The position numbers and the translations under genes were made by a program. The notes beneath the pieces were generated by a model, which saw only the letters and a program-made list of their open reading frames with translations, did not search any database and was not told where the DNA came from. DNA of 8,691 nt from Deltaproteobacteria bacterium (GTDB taxonomy: Bacteria; Myxococcota_A; Bradymonadia; UBA7976; VGTA01). The DNA lies in NCBI GenBank assembly GCA_016874875.1, contig VGTA01000100.1, positions 1 through 8,691 on the forward strand, read 5' to 3'. Shown in pieces: positions 1 through 7,651 of the stretch (its first letter is position 1; every line of letters begins with the position of its first letter).

Positions 1-1160
1 TGGGCGAAGCCGATGACGCCCGGGGTGGCGGAGGAGAGCTCAAAGTTCTGGTTGGACTGCAGCGTGAGCTTGCCCGTGGCGACGAAATTGTCGAGTCCCG
101 CGCTCTGCGACGCCGACTGCACGTTGGCGGTGAAGCCGAACTGGTCCGCTTGTAAGCCGCCGTTGGAGAACGAGAGGTCGATGTTGCGCCCGTCCTCTGC
201 CACGAGCTTCAGCACGCCAAAACTGTTCACCGAGGCCACCACGCCCGTCTTAGCGCTCACCGCGTTGAGCGCGTCCACGAGCGCACCATCGGCGTCATTC
301 TGCTGCACCTCAAAGCCGCTGATCTTCTGGCCGTTGAGGGTGATAAAGTTCTCCTCATTGAGGGTGAACTGCTGAATCTGCCCCTGGGGGACACCCGCGA
401 GGTCCACCGGCGAGCCCTCAAGGACCGTGGGCCCCACGATCGCGCGCACCCCGCTCTGCGCCGAAGAAGAGTTGATCGCCGCCGCCTTGGCGATGGCCGA
501 GGAGGCGCGGAGGGTGGTGGAGAACTGGTCATCGGCGGCGACGGTGTCGCGAATCACAAAAGAGCCCGCCTCGCTGAGCACCGTGAGCGAGTTGGCGGCG
601 TTGAGCGTCGCCGCGCTCACGAAGGTGTCCGCCACGTAGCGCGCCTGCGCCGCGAGCTGCCGCGCGGAGGCGCCGGCGATCGACACGCCGAGCGTCTCGT
701 CCATGTTCGCGCCCACCTGCAGGTCGCGGAGCAGGAAGTTGCCGTCGAGCAGGAGGTTGCCGTTGAAGTTGGTGGTGCCGGCGATGCGGTTGACCTCATC
801 GACGAGCTGGTCCACCTCGGCCTGCAGCGAGGCGCGGTCGTTGGCGTTGTTGGTGTCGTTGGCGGACTGCACAGCGAGCTCTCGGAGGCGCTGCAGGATG
901 TGCGTCGTCTCGCTGAGCGCCCCCTCCGCCGTCTGTGAGAGCGAGATGCCGTCGCTGCAGTTGCGCACCGCCTGGTTGAGCCCCTTGGTCTGCGCCGTCA
1001 GGCGGGTGCTGATGCTGAGGCCAGCGGCGTCGTCCTTGGCGCTGTTGATTCGCAGACCGGAGGAGAGGCGCTCAAAGGACGTGGCGAGGGCGGACGTGCT
1101 CTTGCTGAGCTGGCGTTGGCCGTTGAGCGCGCTCTGGTTGGTGTTAATGAAGAGTCCCAT
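1..1160 (-). CDS. fliC: Flagellin, N-terminal part (C-terminus beyond left edge)
   Basis: Structural subunit of the flagellar filament, exported by the flagellar type III apparatus. The reading frame is open from the ATG at 1160 to the window edge, giving 386 complete codons. Residues 1-170 are a typical flagellin D0/D1 region: MGLFINTNQSAL at the start, RLSSGLRINSAKDDAAGLSI at 31-50, DGISLSQTAEGAL at 70-82, and NFNGNLLLDG at 131-140. Residues about 178-345 form the variable surface domain. Within it, about 261-330 (FITLNGQKISGF, TGVVAS, DGRNIDL) resembles the flagellin hook IN motif. The C-terminal D1/D0 helices are not in the window. The start is supported by the family N-terminus and by AAAGG on the minus strand seven bases upstream. 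Cys68, in RNCSDG where most flagellins have RNANDG, is unusual. GC content looks lower than in the neighbours (67% in the row 61-120). Family assignment is very secure; the symbol is generic. Confidence 0.97.
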   Translation of the reverse strand, partial: MGLFINTNQSALNGQRQLSKSTSALATSFERLSSGLRINSAKDDAAGLSISTRLTAQTKGLNQAVRNCSDGISLSQTAEGALSETTHILQRLRELAVQSANDTNNANDRASLQAEVDQLVDEVNRIAGTTNFNGNLLLDGNFLLRDLQVGANMDETLGVSIAGASARQLAAQARYVADTFVSAATLNAANSLTVLSEAGSFVIRDTVAADDQFSTTLRASSAIAKAAAINSSSAQSGVRAIVGPTVLEGSPVDLAGVPQGQIQQFTLNEENFITLNGQKISGFEVQQNDADGALVDALNAVSAKTGVVASVNSFGVLKLVAEDGRNIDLSFSNGGLQADQFGFTANVQSASQSAGLDNFVATGKLTLQSNQNFELSSATPGVIGFA

Positions 1161-1239
1161 GTGGAGGCCTTTGCGGGGGGCGGTGTGAGGAGGCGCGCCG
1201 CGCGTCTCTGTTGGGATCTCCACGAGGGGGAACCCTTGG

Positions 1240-1292
1240 TTAAGCCTCTTAAATCCGCCTTTGTTCTTGAGACGTTAAGTCTTATATTTAAG
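1240..1292. promoter_or_regulatory. AT-rich flagellin leader with clustered TTAAG/CTTAA half-sites
   Basis: The 255-bp gap between the ATP-grasp/GNAT gene and flagellin (1161-1415) holds no gene. Part of it is much richer in A and T than anything else nearby. Four copies of the pentamer TTAAG or its complement lie in 53 bp, at 1240-1244, 1248-1252 (inverted), 1275-1279 and 1288-1292. The first two form the 13-bp dyad TTAAG-CCT-CTTAA. The hyphenated dyads AGAC-GTTAA-GTCT (1270-1282) and GCAAC-GT-GTTGC (1297-1308) are next to them. This could be an operator, or a structured 5' leader if transcription starts near 1324. Function is inferred from position only. Confidence 0.25.
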
Positions 1293-1330
1293 CGCGGCAA
1301 CGTGTTGCTCTTCGAGATAGTTTAACAAAA

Positions 1331-1338
1331 TTATCGGC
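1331..1338 (-). promoter_or_regulatory. Possible sigma-28 (FliA) -10 element for flagellin
   Basis: Read on the minus strand, these bases are GCCGATAA, identical to the -10 consensus of the flagellar sigma factor sigma-28, which usually drives flagellin genes. A start site would fall near 1324 and give a leader of about 164 bases. Against it, the bases 15 positions upstream are CGCG rather than the expected TAAA -35 core. The motif also overlaps the 10-bp palindrome CGGCGCGCCG. Half of a promoter is supported and half is not. Confidence 0.3.
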
Positions 1339-1415
1339 GCGCCGTAAACCCTTCGCGAAAAAAATTCCTCAGATCTCCATCCGTCCTCCCGCGCCCCCTC
1401 GCGCCCCCTCGGCGC

Positions 1416-2921
1416 CTACACATCGAGCACATACACCAGCTTGTGGTCCCCCTCCGCATAAAAATCCTCAAAGGTCGCCGCCAGGCGCGCCCCCACGCTC
1501 ACATAAAACCCGCGAGCGGCGGCGTAGGCCGGGAGGGCGGAGGTCTCGATATAGACTGCGCGCCCCCCCTCCGCGCGCACCTCGGCGAGGGCGCGGCGCA
1601 GGACCTCGCGCGCGAGGCCGCTGCCTTGCGCGCGGGGGTGGGCGGCGATCCAGTAGAGGTCATAGGAGGTCTGGCTGCCCGGAATCCGCCCCCAGCAAGC
1701 ATAGGACAGGAGCTCGCCGCCCACCTCCGCCATGAGCAGCTCGTAGCCGCTCGCGGCGCCCCGCTGGTGGCGCTCGCGCGGCAGCTCCGCGGCGATCTCC
1801 ACCTCCTCGTCGCTAAAGTTGCCGCAGGCGCGCACGAGGGCGGCGACGGCGTGCTCGTCGCGCGCCTCCACCGCGCGCCGCCACGACACGGCGCCGAGGT
1901 CCACGGCGGGGGGGACGGGCGCGCCGAGGGCGCAGCGGGCGAGGCGCCCCACCACGCCCTCCACGCTCAGCCCCGCCCGCGCCGCCGCCGCCATAAAGCC
2001 GGCGTCGGGGGCGAGGCAGGGGTTGGCGTTGACCTCTAGGAGCCAGGGGCGCCCCTCCTCGTCCACCCGCAGGTCCACGCGCGCGGCGCCGCGGAGCCCA
2101 AAGAGCGCCCAGCAGCGCGCGCAGAGGTCGCGGAGCGCCTGGTGCAGGCGCGCCTCCTCGGGGGTGTCGGCGGCGGGGAAGCGGCGCTCGCTGAGGGCGT
2201 AGTCGGGCGCCCCCTCGTCCCACTTGCCGCCGTAGCTGAGGACGCGGGGGGCGCGGGGGTCGTCGTGCAAAAAGACCAGCTCCGCTAAGGGCAGCACCTC
2301 ACAGCGCCGCTCCTCGCCGCGCGCCCCCCCCGAGCGCGGCTCCGCCTCTAGGAGCGAGACGTTGAACTCGCGGCCGTGGATGTACCGCTCCGCTAGCCAG
2401 CGCCCGCCGTAGCGCGCGCGGAGGTCGCGGGCGCGCGCCTCCACGCCGCCGCTGGGGACCACGCAGGACTCGTCGAGGCCGAGGGAGCCGTGCTCGTCCA
2501 CGGATTTCACGATCCAGCGCGCGCCCTCGCCGCCCTCGCCGCCCTCGCCCCAGGCGGCGGGCACGGGGAGGTCGGCGGCGCGCAGGCGGGCGCGGGCGAG
2601 GAGCTTGTCGCCCGTCACCCGGAGCGCCTCGGCGCCGCAGCCCGTGTAGGGGAGCGCGAGGGCATCAAAGAGCGCCGGGGCGCACGTGAGCGCGGGGCCC
2701 ACCCCGCCGAGCGACTCCACGAGGTTGAAGACGAGGTCGGGCGGGTCGGCGCGGAGGGCTGCGAGGGCGGGGGCGAGGTCGAGGGTGAGGGCGAGGCGCG
2801 AGGGGGCGTGCCCGAGGGCGCGCAGCGCCTCCTCCACCGCCGCCGCCTGCGCGAGGGTGTCGAGCTCGTCGGGGGGAGCGTCGGGGGGAACGGCCTGGTG
2901 GGCCACGCACACGCGCGCCAC
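1416..2921 (-). CDS. ATP-grasp (Ddl-like) ligase fused to GNAT acetyltransferase
   Basis: Predicted cytosolic two-domain enzyme of 501 residues. Residues 1 to about 335 form a D-Ala-D-Ala-ligase-like ATP-grasp unit, which joins a carboxylate to an amine through an acyl-phosphate. DLVFNLVESLGG is at 62-73, Lys106 in TGDK, Lys139 in IVKS, a GSLGL loop at 145-149, Glu178 in LAERYIHGRE, and the metal ligands Asp283 (RVDL), Glu296 and Asn298 (LLEVNANPC). Residues about 346-501 form a GNAT domain; the acetyl-CoA loop RAQGSGLA is at 430-437, followed by YIETSALPAYAAARGFY at 457-473. There is no signal peptide. The start is a GTG one base after the upstream gene's stop. Val4 (GTG at 2912) is an alternative start with GAGG eight bases ahead. 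The fusion suggests ligation and acylation of the same small molecule or peptide. True D-Ala-D-Ala ligase activity is unlikely given the extra domain and the second ATP-grasp partner. Substrate is unknown. Confidence 0.9.
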   Translation of the reverse strand: MARVCVAHQAVPPDAPPDELDTLAQAAAVEEALRALGHAPSRLALTLDLAPALAALRADPPDLVFNLVESLGGVGPALTCAPALFDALALPYTGCGAEALRVTGDKLLARARLRAADLPVPAAWGEGGEGGEGARWIVKSVDEHGSLGLDESCVVPSGGVEARARDLRARYGGRWLAERYIHGREFNVSLLEAEPRSGGARGEERRCEVLPLAELVFLHDDPRAPRVLSYGGKWDEGAPDYALSERRFPAADTPEEARLHQALRDLCARCWALFGLRGAARVDLRVDEEGRPWLLEVNANPCLAPDAGFMAAAARAGLSVEGVVGRLARCALGAPVPPAVDLGAVSWRRAVEARDEHAVAALVRACGNFSDEEVEIAAELPRERHQRGAASGYELLMAEVGGELLSYACWGRIPGSQTSYDLYWIAAHPRAQGSGLAREVLRRALAEVRAEGGRAVYIETSALPAYAAARGFYVSVGARLAATFEDFYAEGDHKLVYVLDV

Positions 2922-2922
2922 C

Positions 2923-4158
2923 TCACGCCCCCGCGGGGCGCCGGGCGGGGCGGCCCTCCACGGCGAAGGGGGGGAGGCGCTGGGCGAGGTCGCCCTCGAA
3001 CGAGTCGAGAATCTGCCCCAGCAGCTCCTCGTAGCTCACGCCGTGGAGGTCGGCGAGGACCACGAGGTCGGAGTAGCCGGGGCGCAGGCCGGCCAGCGGG
3101 TTCACCTCTAGGAACTGCGGCTCCCCGCGCTCGTTGGAGCGCACGTCCACCCGCCCGCCGTCGCGGCAGCCGAGGGCGCGCCAGGCGGCGAGCGCCACCT
3201 CGGCGGCGCGCAGCGCCTCGGGGTCGCGCGCCGCCTCGTAGCGGATCTGCCCGGCGTAGTTGGTCTTGGTCTCATACGAGTAGGAGTCCCCCTCCGCGGC
3301 GGACGCCTCCGTGAAGATGACCTCCATCACGCCGAGGGCGCGCGCCCGCTCCGCGGAGCCCACCACGCCCACGGTGAACTCGCGCCCGGGGAGGAACGCC
3401 TCCACGATGACGGGCTGGTGGAAGCGTGCCCACAGCTCCTCACAGGCGCGGCGGAGGTCGCCGGGGGTGTGGGCCTTGCACAGCGCGCTGATGCCCTTGC
3501 TGGTGCCCTCGGCGATGGGCTTGGCGAACACCGGGTAGCGCAGCGGCGCGGCGTCGATGAGCGGGAGGTCGGCGGGGTCGCGGAGCACAAAGAAGTCGGC
3601 GGTGGGCACGCCCGCGTCGCGCACCACGCGCTTGGTGAGGCCCTTGTTGAGCGACAGCGAGAGCACGAGGGGGTCGGAGAACACGCAGGGCACCCCGTAC
3701 ACCTCGAGGATGGTGGGCACCTGCGCCTCGCGCCCAGGGCCCCACAGGCCCTCCGCGATGCTGAACACGAAATCCCAGCGCCGCCCCGCCGCCAGCTTTT
3801 GGATGAGGCGGCGCGCGCCGCCCACGCGCTCGACCTTGTAGCCCCGCGCGCGTAGGGCGCCCTCTAGGGCGACCACGGTCTCGATGGACTCGAACTCCGC
3901 GGTCTGCTCAAGGGTAAAGCCGCGCGCGAGGTAGTCCTCGCGGAGGTCATAGCAGAGGCCCACCCGAGGGCGCCGGCCCCCGAGGGCGCGGGCGAGGGGG
4001 CGCGCGGGGGCGGGGGCGGGGGCGGGCGAGGGGGGTTCTGCGTCCTCCTCCACGAGCGGCGCGCTCTCGGCCAAAGGGCGCGCGGCGGGCGACGCGGGCA
4101 TCTGCGCGGCGCGCGATGAATCAGCCACAAGAACGCCCAGGGCGACACTTGAGTGCAT
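2923..4158 (-). CDS. Stand-alone D-Ala-D-Ala-ligase-like ATP-grasp protein
   Basis: Cytosolic amide or peptide ligase candidate, 411 residues. Residues about 64-395 follow the Ddl-like plan: RPRVGLCYDLRED at 64-76, WDFVFSIAEGLWG at 128-140, Lys172 (LNKG), Lys213 in FAKP, loop GTSKGIS at 218-224, VEAFLPGREF at 252-261, YSYETKTNY at 293-301, and metal ligands Asp338, Glu351 and Asn353 in FLEVNPLAG. Residues 1-62 are a Pro/Ala-rich, low-complexity extension (PAPAPAPAR) not expected in Ddl. The frame stays open upstream to 4404, but that would run through the divergent kinase gene. The ATG at 4158 has AGGA eight bases upstream (4167-4170) and is the better choice; the ATG at 4101 is an alternative. 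The stop lies one base before the next ligase gene, so the two are probably translationally coupled. Pairs of Ddl-like ATP-grasps occur in amidoligase clusters rather than in cell-wall loci. The specific product cannot be read from sequence. Confidence 0.88.
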   Translation of the reverse strand: MHSSVALGVLVADSSRAAQMPASPAARPLAESAPLVEEDAEPPSPAPAPAPARPLARALGGRRPRVGLCYDLREDYLARGFTLEQTAEFESIETVVALEGALRARGYKVERVGGARRLIQKLAAGRRWDFVFSIAEGLWGPGREAQVPTILEVYGVPCVFSDPLVLSLSLNKGLTKRVVRDAGVPTADFFVLRDPADLPLIDAAPLRYPVFAKPIAEGTSKGISALCKAHTPGDLRRACEELWARFHQPVIVEAFLPGREFTVGVVGSAERARALGVMEVIFTEASAAEGDSYSYETKTNYAGQIRYEAARDPEALRAAEVALAAWRALGCRDGGRVDVRSNERGEPQFLEVNPLAGLRPGYSDLVVLADLHGVSYEELLGQILDSFEGDLAQRLPPFAVEGRPARRPAGA

Positions 4159-4324
4159 GTGTAAGGTCCTAGCGCCAACAGCGGGGCGCCACCTCGGTGT
4201 GGTCAGGCACGCGCCTCGCCGCTCGGGGTGAGAGCGGTGCGTCACGCGGGCTTGGATTGTGTCGGGAGGGTGGTTTTTTGCAAGATGTTTTTGGACCCGA
4301 CTCCCCCCCTCCGCGAGCCCCCCC
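4159..4324. promoter_or_regulatory. Divergent promoter region, ATP-grasp operon and lipid kinase
   Basis: These 166 bp separate the divergent starts of the ATP-grasp operon (minus) and the kinase gene (plus). They must hold the operon promoter and probably the kinase promoter. The minus side carries the ribosome-binding site AGGA at 4167-4170. I see no convincing -35/-10 pair on either strand. A run of six T at 4274-4279 and a T-rich patch at 4288-4292 are the only AT-rich parts. The plus frame is open back to a GTG at 4259, so the kinase could be 22 residues longer. Confidence 0.35.
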
Positions 4325-5020
4325 ATGAGCCCATCGCCCTCCGCCTCTGCCCCTGCCTCTGCCCCCGCCTCTGCCCTCGGCCCTGAGCGCCCACAGAATC
4401 TCAAGCGCAGCGCCTTCCACGCCCTCTGGGGGCTGTTCGCCGTGTATCTCGCCGAGCGCTACCTCAGCCCCCTCGGCCTCCGCCTCGTCTCGGGCGGCTT
4501 CACGCTCATCGCGTGGGGGCTCGAGGCGCTCAAGCGGAGCGGCGCGCGGGGCGAGGCGCTCTTTGACGCGCTCTTTGGCGCCATCACACACCCGCACGAG
4601 CGGCGGCGAATCAACTCCGCCACCTGGTACTGCAGCGCCGTCTTCGCCACCACGCTGCTCTTTGACCCCCGCGCCGTCACCCTCAGCGTGCTCTGCCTCG
4701 CGGTGGGCGACCCGGCGGCGGGCTTTGTGGGGCGGCGCTGGGGGCGCGTGCGCCTGGTGGGGCGCCGCACGCTCGAGGGGACGCTCGCCTTCACCCTCAG
4801 CGCCACCCTCGCCGCCCTCGCCCTCCTCCTCCTCGCCCCCCCCGGCGCCGGCCCGACCGCCCTCCCCGCCGGTCCCCTCGGCGCGCTGTGGGTGGCGGGG
4901 GCGGCGGGGGGGGCGGCGGCGCTGGCGGAGCTGCTGAGCGGGCGCTGGCTCGATGACAACCTCACGGTGCCCCTCGCGGCGGCGGCGGCGGCGACGTTGG
5001 CATGGGGCGGAGCGGGCTAG
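4325..5020 (+). CDS. SEC59/DGK1/VTE5-family membrane lipid kinase (CTP-dependent type)
   Basis: Integral membrane protein of 231 residues, predicted to phosphorylate a lipid alcohol (polyprenol, diacylglycerol or phytol type) with CTP, as known members of the family do. Diagnostic features are GDPAAGFVGRRWG at 128-140, the following GRRTLEGTLAF at 146-156, HERRRINSATWY at 91-102 and the late DDNLTVPL at 210-217. About six or seven hydrophobic segments are visible, around 31-48, 52-66, 103-118, 119-135, 153-171, 186-203 and 213-228. The N-terminal 20 residues are a Ser/Pro/Ala low-complexity tail. The ATG at 4325 is chosen because conserved sequence starts only at about residue 25. No clear ribosome-binding site precedes it, and a GTG at 4259 in the same frame is possible. 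The gene ends tail to tail with the Sel1 gene. Annotation pipelines often call such proteins phosphatidate cytidylyltransferase. Family is secure; the lipid substrate is not known. Confidence 0.85.
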   Translation: MSPSPSASAPASAPASALGPERPQNLKRSAFHALWGLFAVYLAERYLSPLGLRLVSGGFTLIAWGLEALKRSGARGEALFDALFGAITHPHERRRINSATWYCSAVFATTLLFDPRAVTLSVLCLAVGDPAAGFVGRRWGRVRLVGRRTLEGTLAFTLSATLAALALLLLAPPGAGPTALPAGPLGALWVAGAAGGAAALAELLSGRWLDDNLTVPLAAAAAATLAWGGAG

Positions 5021-5030
5021 CCGCCCCGCT
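5004..5030. terminator. Possible bidirectional terminator hairpin at convergent gene ends
   Basis: GGGGCGG (5004-5010) and CCGCCCC (5021-5027) form a perfect 7-bp stem around a 10-base loop containing the shared CTAG. An alternative 6-bp stem pairs AGCGGG (5011-5016) with CCCGCT (5025-5030). It lies exactly where two convergent genes end, which fits a bidirectional terminator. No T-run follows on either strand, and such stems arise easily in DNA this GC-rich. Confidence 0.3.
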
Positions 5031-5685
5031 CGTCGCCCCGCTCGTCGCCCCGCTCGTCGCCCCGCTCGTCGCCCTCCTCGTTGAGGGTGAGGGGCGGGCT
5101 CGGCGGCGCGGCGCGCGCCGCGAGGTAATCCGGGTCCGCCGCGAGGCGCTGGAGGCTGGCGTGCGCCTCCGGAGAGCCGCCCTGCTCGGCGGCGACGCGG
5201 TAGAGGTCCGCGGCGACCACGAGGCTGCGCGCCACCCCCGCCCCGCGCTCGTAGAGGTCCGCGAGGTGCTCGATGGCCTCGAGGTCCCCCTGCTCCGCGG
5301 CGAGGCGGTAGAGGCGCGCCGCCTCGGCGTCGTTCGCCTCTACCCCCTGCCCGTACTCGTACATGATGCCGAGGTTGGTCTGCGCCACGGCGTTCCCCTG
5401 CGCCGCCGCTAGGGCGTAGAGGCGCGCCGCCTCGGCGTAGTCCTGCGCCACGCCGCGCCCGGACTCGTGGAGACTCGCGAGGTTGTTGAGGCCGGCGGCG
5501 GCGCCGAGGTCCGCGGCGCGGCGGTAGAGGCGCGCCGCCTCCGCCTCGTCGCGCGCCACGCCCTCGCCCGCCTCGTGGAGGTAGCCGAGCTCGACGAGGG
5601 CGTCGGGGGCGTCGGCGTCGGCGCGCGCCCTCAGCAGCTTGAGGCGCTCGCGGGCGCTCTTGCTCATCGGCTTGGTCTTGCTCAT
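5017..5685 (-). CDS. Sel1-repeat (TPR-like) protein
   Basis: A 222-residue cytosolic alpha-solenoid protein, likely a protein-protein interaction scaffold. Roughly four Sel1-like repeats with a 36-residue period span about residues 25-168. Signature pieces are LGYLHEAGEGVARDEAEAARLYRRAA, LASLHESGRGVAQ, LGIMYEYGQGVEAND and LADLYERGAGVARS, each followed by an AA-x-LY helix. There is no signal peptide or membrane segment; the N-terminus is basic (MSKTKPMSKSARERLK). After residue 185 the chain is a Pro/Ala linker ending in four copies of GDER. The start ATG at 5685 has GGAG seven bases upstream (5693-5696). Met7 is a possible second start. The stop codon overlaps the kinase stop on the opposite strand. 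Sel1 proteins act in many systems, so no specific role is assigned; the divergent neighbour is the MopE-like lipoprotein. Confidence 0.9.
   Translation of the reverse strand: MSKTKPMSKSARERLKLLRARADADAPDALVELGYLHEAGEGVARDEAEAARLYRRAADLGAAAGLNNLASLHESGRGVAQDYAEAARLYALAAAQGNAVAQTNLGIMYEYGQGVEANDAEAARLYRLAAEQGDLEAIEHLADLYERGAGVARSLVVAADLYRVAAEQGGSPEAHASLQRLAADPDYLAARAAPPSPPLTLNEEGDERGDERGDERGDERGG
5022..5081. repeat. 12-bp tandem repeat in the 3' end of the Sel1 gene
   Basis: The unit CGCCCCGCTCGT occurs four times perfectly (5022-5069), with a fifth copy carrying two mismatches (5070-5081). On the minus strand it encodes the repeating acidic/basic tetrapeptide GDER. The unit length is a multiple of three, so copy-number change would lengthen or shorten the tail in frame. 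Confidence 0.9.
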
Positions 5686-5773
5686 GGGGGGACTCCGGGC
5701 GGGGGGGAGGGTTGAGCGGGGGCTCTAAAGGTGCTTGAGTGTGCACATCGCGCACAGGAGGTCAAGACGCGTC
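5686..5773. promoter_or_regulatory. Divergent intergenic region with strong RBS for the lipoprotein gene
   Basis: These 88 bp lie between the divergent Sel1 and MopE-like lipoprotein genes and presumably carry both promoters. The plus side has AGGAGGT at 5756-5762, eleven bases before the ATG at 5774. This decides the start in favour of that ATG over the in-frame TTG at 5735. The minus side has GGAG at 5693-5696. No clear -35/-10 pair is visible. Confidence 0.45.
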
Positions 5774-7426
<1,653 letters not shown>

Positions 7427-7451
7427 GCGGGGCGCGGGTGTGACAGGGGGG

Positions 7452-7469
7452 TGAGACGCGCGTGTCTCA
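7452..7469 (+). terminator. Possible terminator hairpin after the MopE-like gene
   Basis: TGAGAC (7452-7457) and GTCTCA (7464-7469) form a perfect 6-bp stem with a 6-base GCGCGT loop, 26 bases past the stop codon. There is no T-run, so it may instead be a weak stem or an operator dyad. Confidence 0.3.
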
Positions 7470-7506
7470 GGGCGCGGCGTGGGGCCGGGCGCCTAGCGTG
7501 ACCCTC

Positions 7507-7602
7507 GGCGTCATGCGTGGCATGATTCGCGTCATGATTCGCGTCATGATTCACGTCATGATTCGCGTCATAAATCTTGGCATGACTCTTGGCATGCTTC
7601 TT
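7507..7602. repeat. Array of 12-bp direct repeats upstream of the lysozyme-like gene
   Basis: Seven consecutive 12-bp units fill 7519-7602, with a degenerate eighth at 7507-7518. The best-conserved form is GTCATGATTCGC (7531-7542 and 7555-7566). One-base variants are at 7519-7530 and 7543-7554, and more diverged copies (GTCATAAATCTT, GGCATGACTCTT, GGCATGCTTCTT) follow to 7602. Several units contain the 6-bp palindrome TCATGA, so adjacent copies can pair as CATGA-N6-TCATG. The array is far more AT-rich than its surroundings and ends 36 bases before the downstream ribosome-binding site. The unit equals four codons, and frames on both strands stay open through it, but none has a ribosome-binding site or family resemblance. 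I read it as non-coding and possibly regulatory. Confidence 0.85.
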
Positions 7603-7638
7603 GGAGGTCCCGAGAGCGCGCCTCGCCGCGCCCACCTC

Positions 7639-7645
7639 AAGGAGG
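7639..7645 (+). promoter_or_regulatory. Strong ribosome-binding site for the lysozyme-like lipoprotein
   Basis: AAGGAGG lies six bases before the ATG at 7652. This near-ideal Shine-Dalgarno sequence fixes the start of the downstream gene and argues against the overlapping upstream frame being the translated one. Confidence 0.8.
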
Positions 7646-7651
7646 CCCATC

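Noticed and set aside
1352..1364. T-run on the minus strand as intrinsic terminator of the ATP-grasp operon
   Set aside because: Seven T follow on the minus strand, but no GC-rich stem lies directly before them; the nearby TTCGCGAA palindrome has no room for a loop.
1391..1410. Two exact tandem copies of GCGCCCCCTC
   Set aside because: Only two copies in very GC-rich DNA just past a stop codon; likely low-complexity sequence.
4263..4282. Possible sigma-54 promoter (GG and GC ten bases apart in the T-rich patch)
   Set aside because: Only the GG/GC dinucleotides match; the CAC of the -24 element is missing.
4159..4404. Upstream extension of the first ATP-grasp gene to 4404
   Set aside because: It would run through the start of the divergent kinase gene, encodes no conserved sequence, and the ATG at 4158 has a good ribosome-binding site.
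4169..5755. 528-codon minus-strand open frame over the kinase and Sel1 genes
   Set aside because: It is an Arg/Gly/Pro-rich shadow; the Sel1 and kinase frames carry clear family motifs and it carries none.
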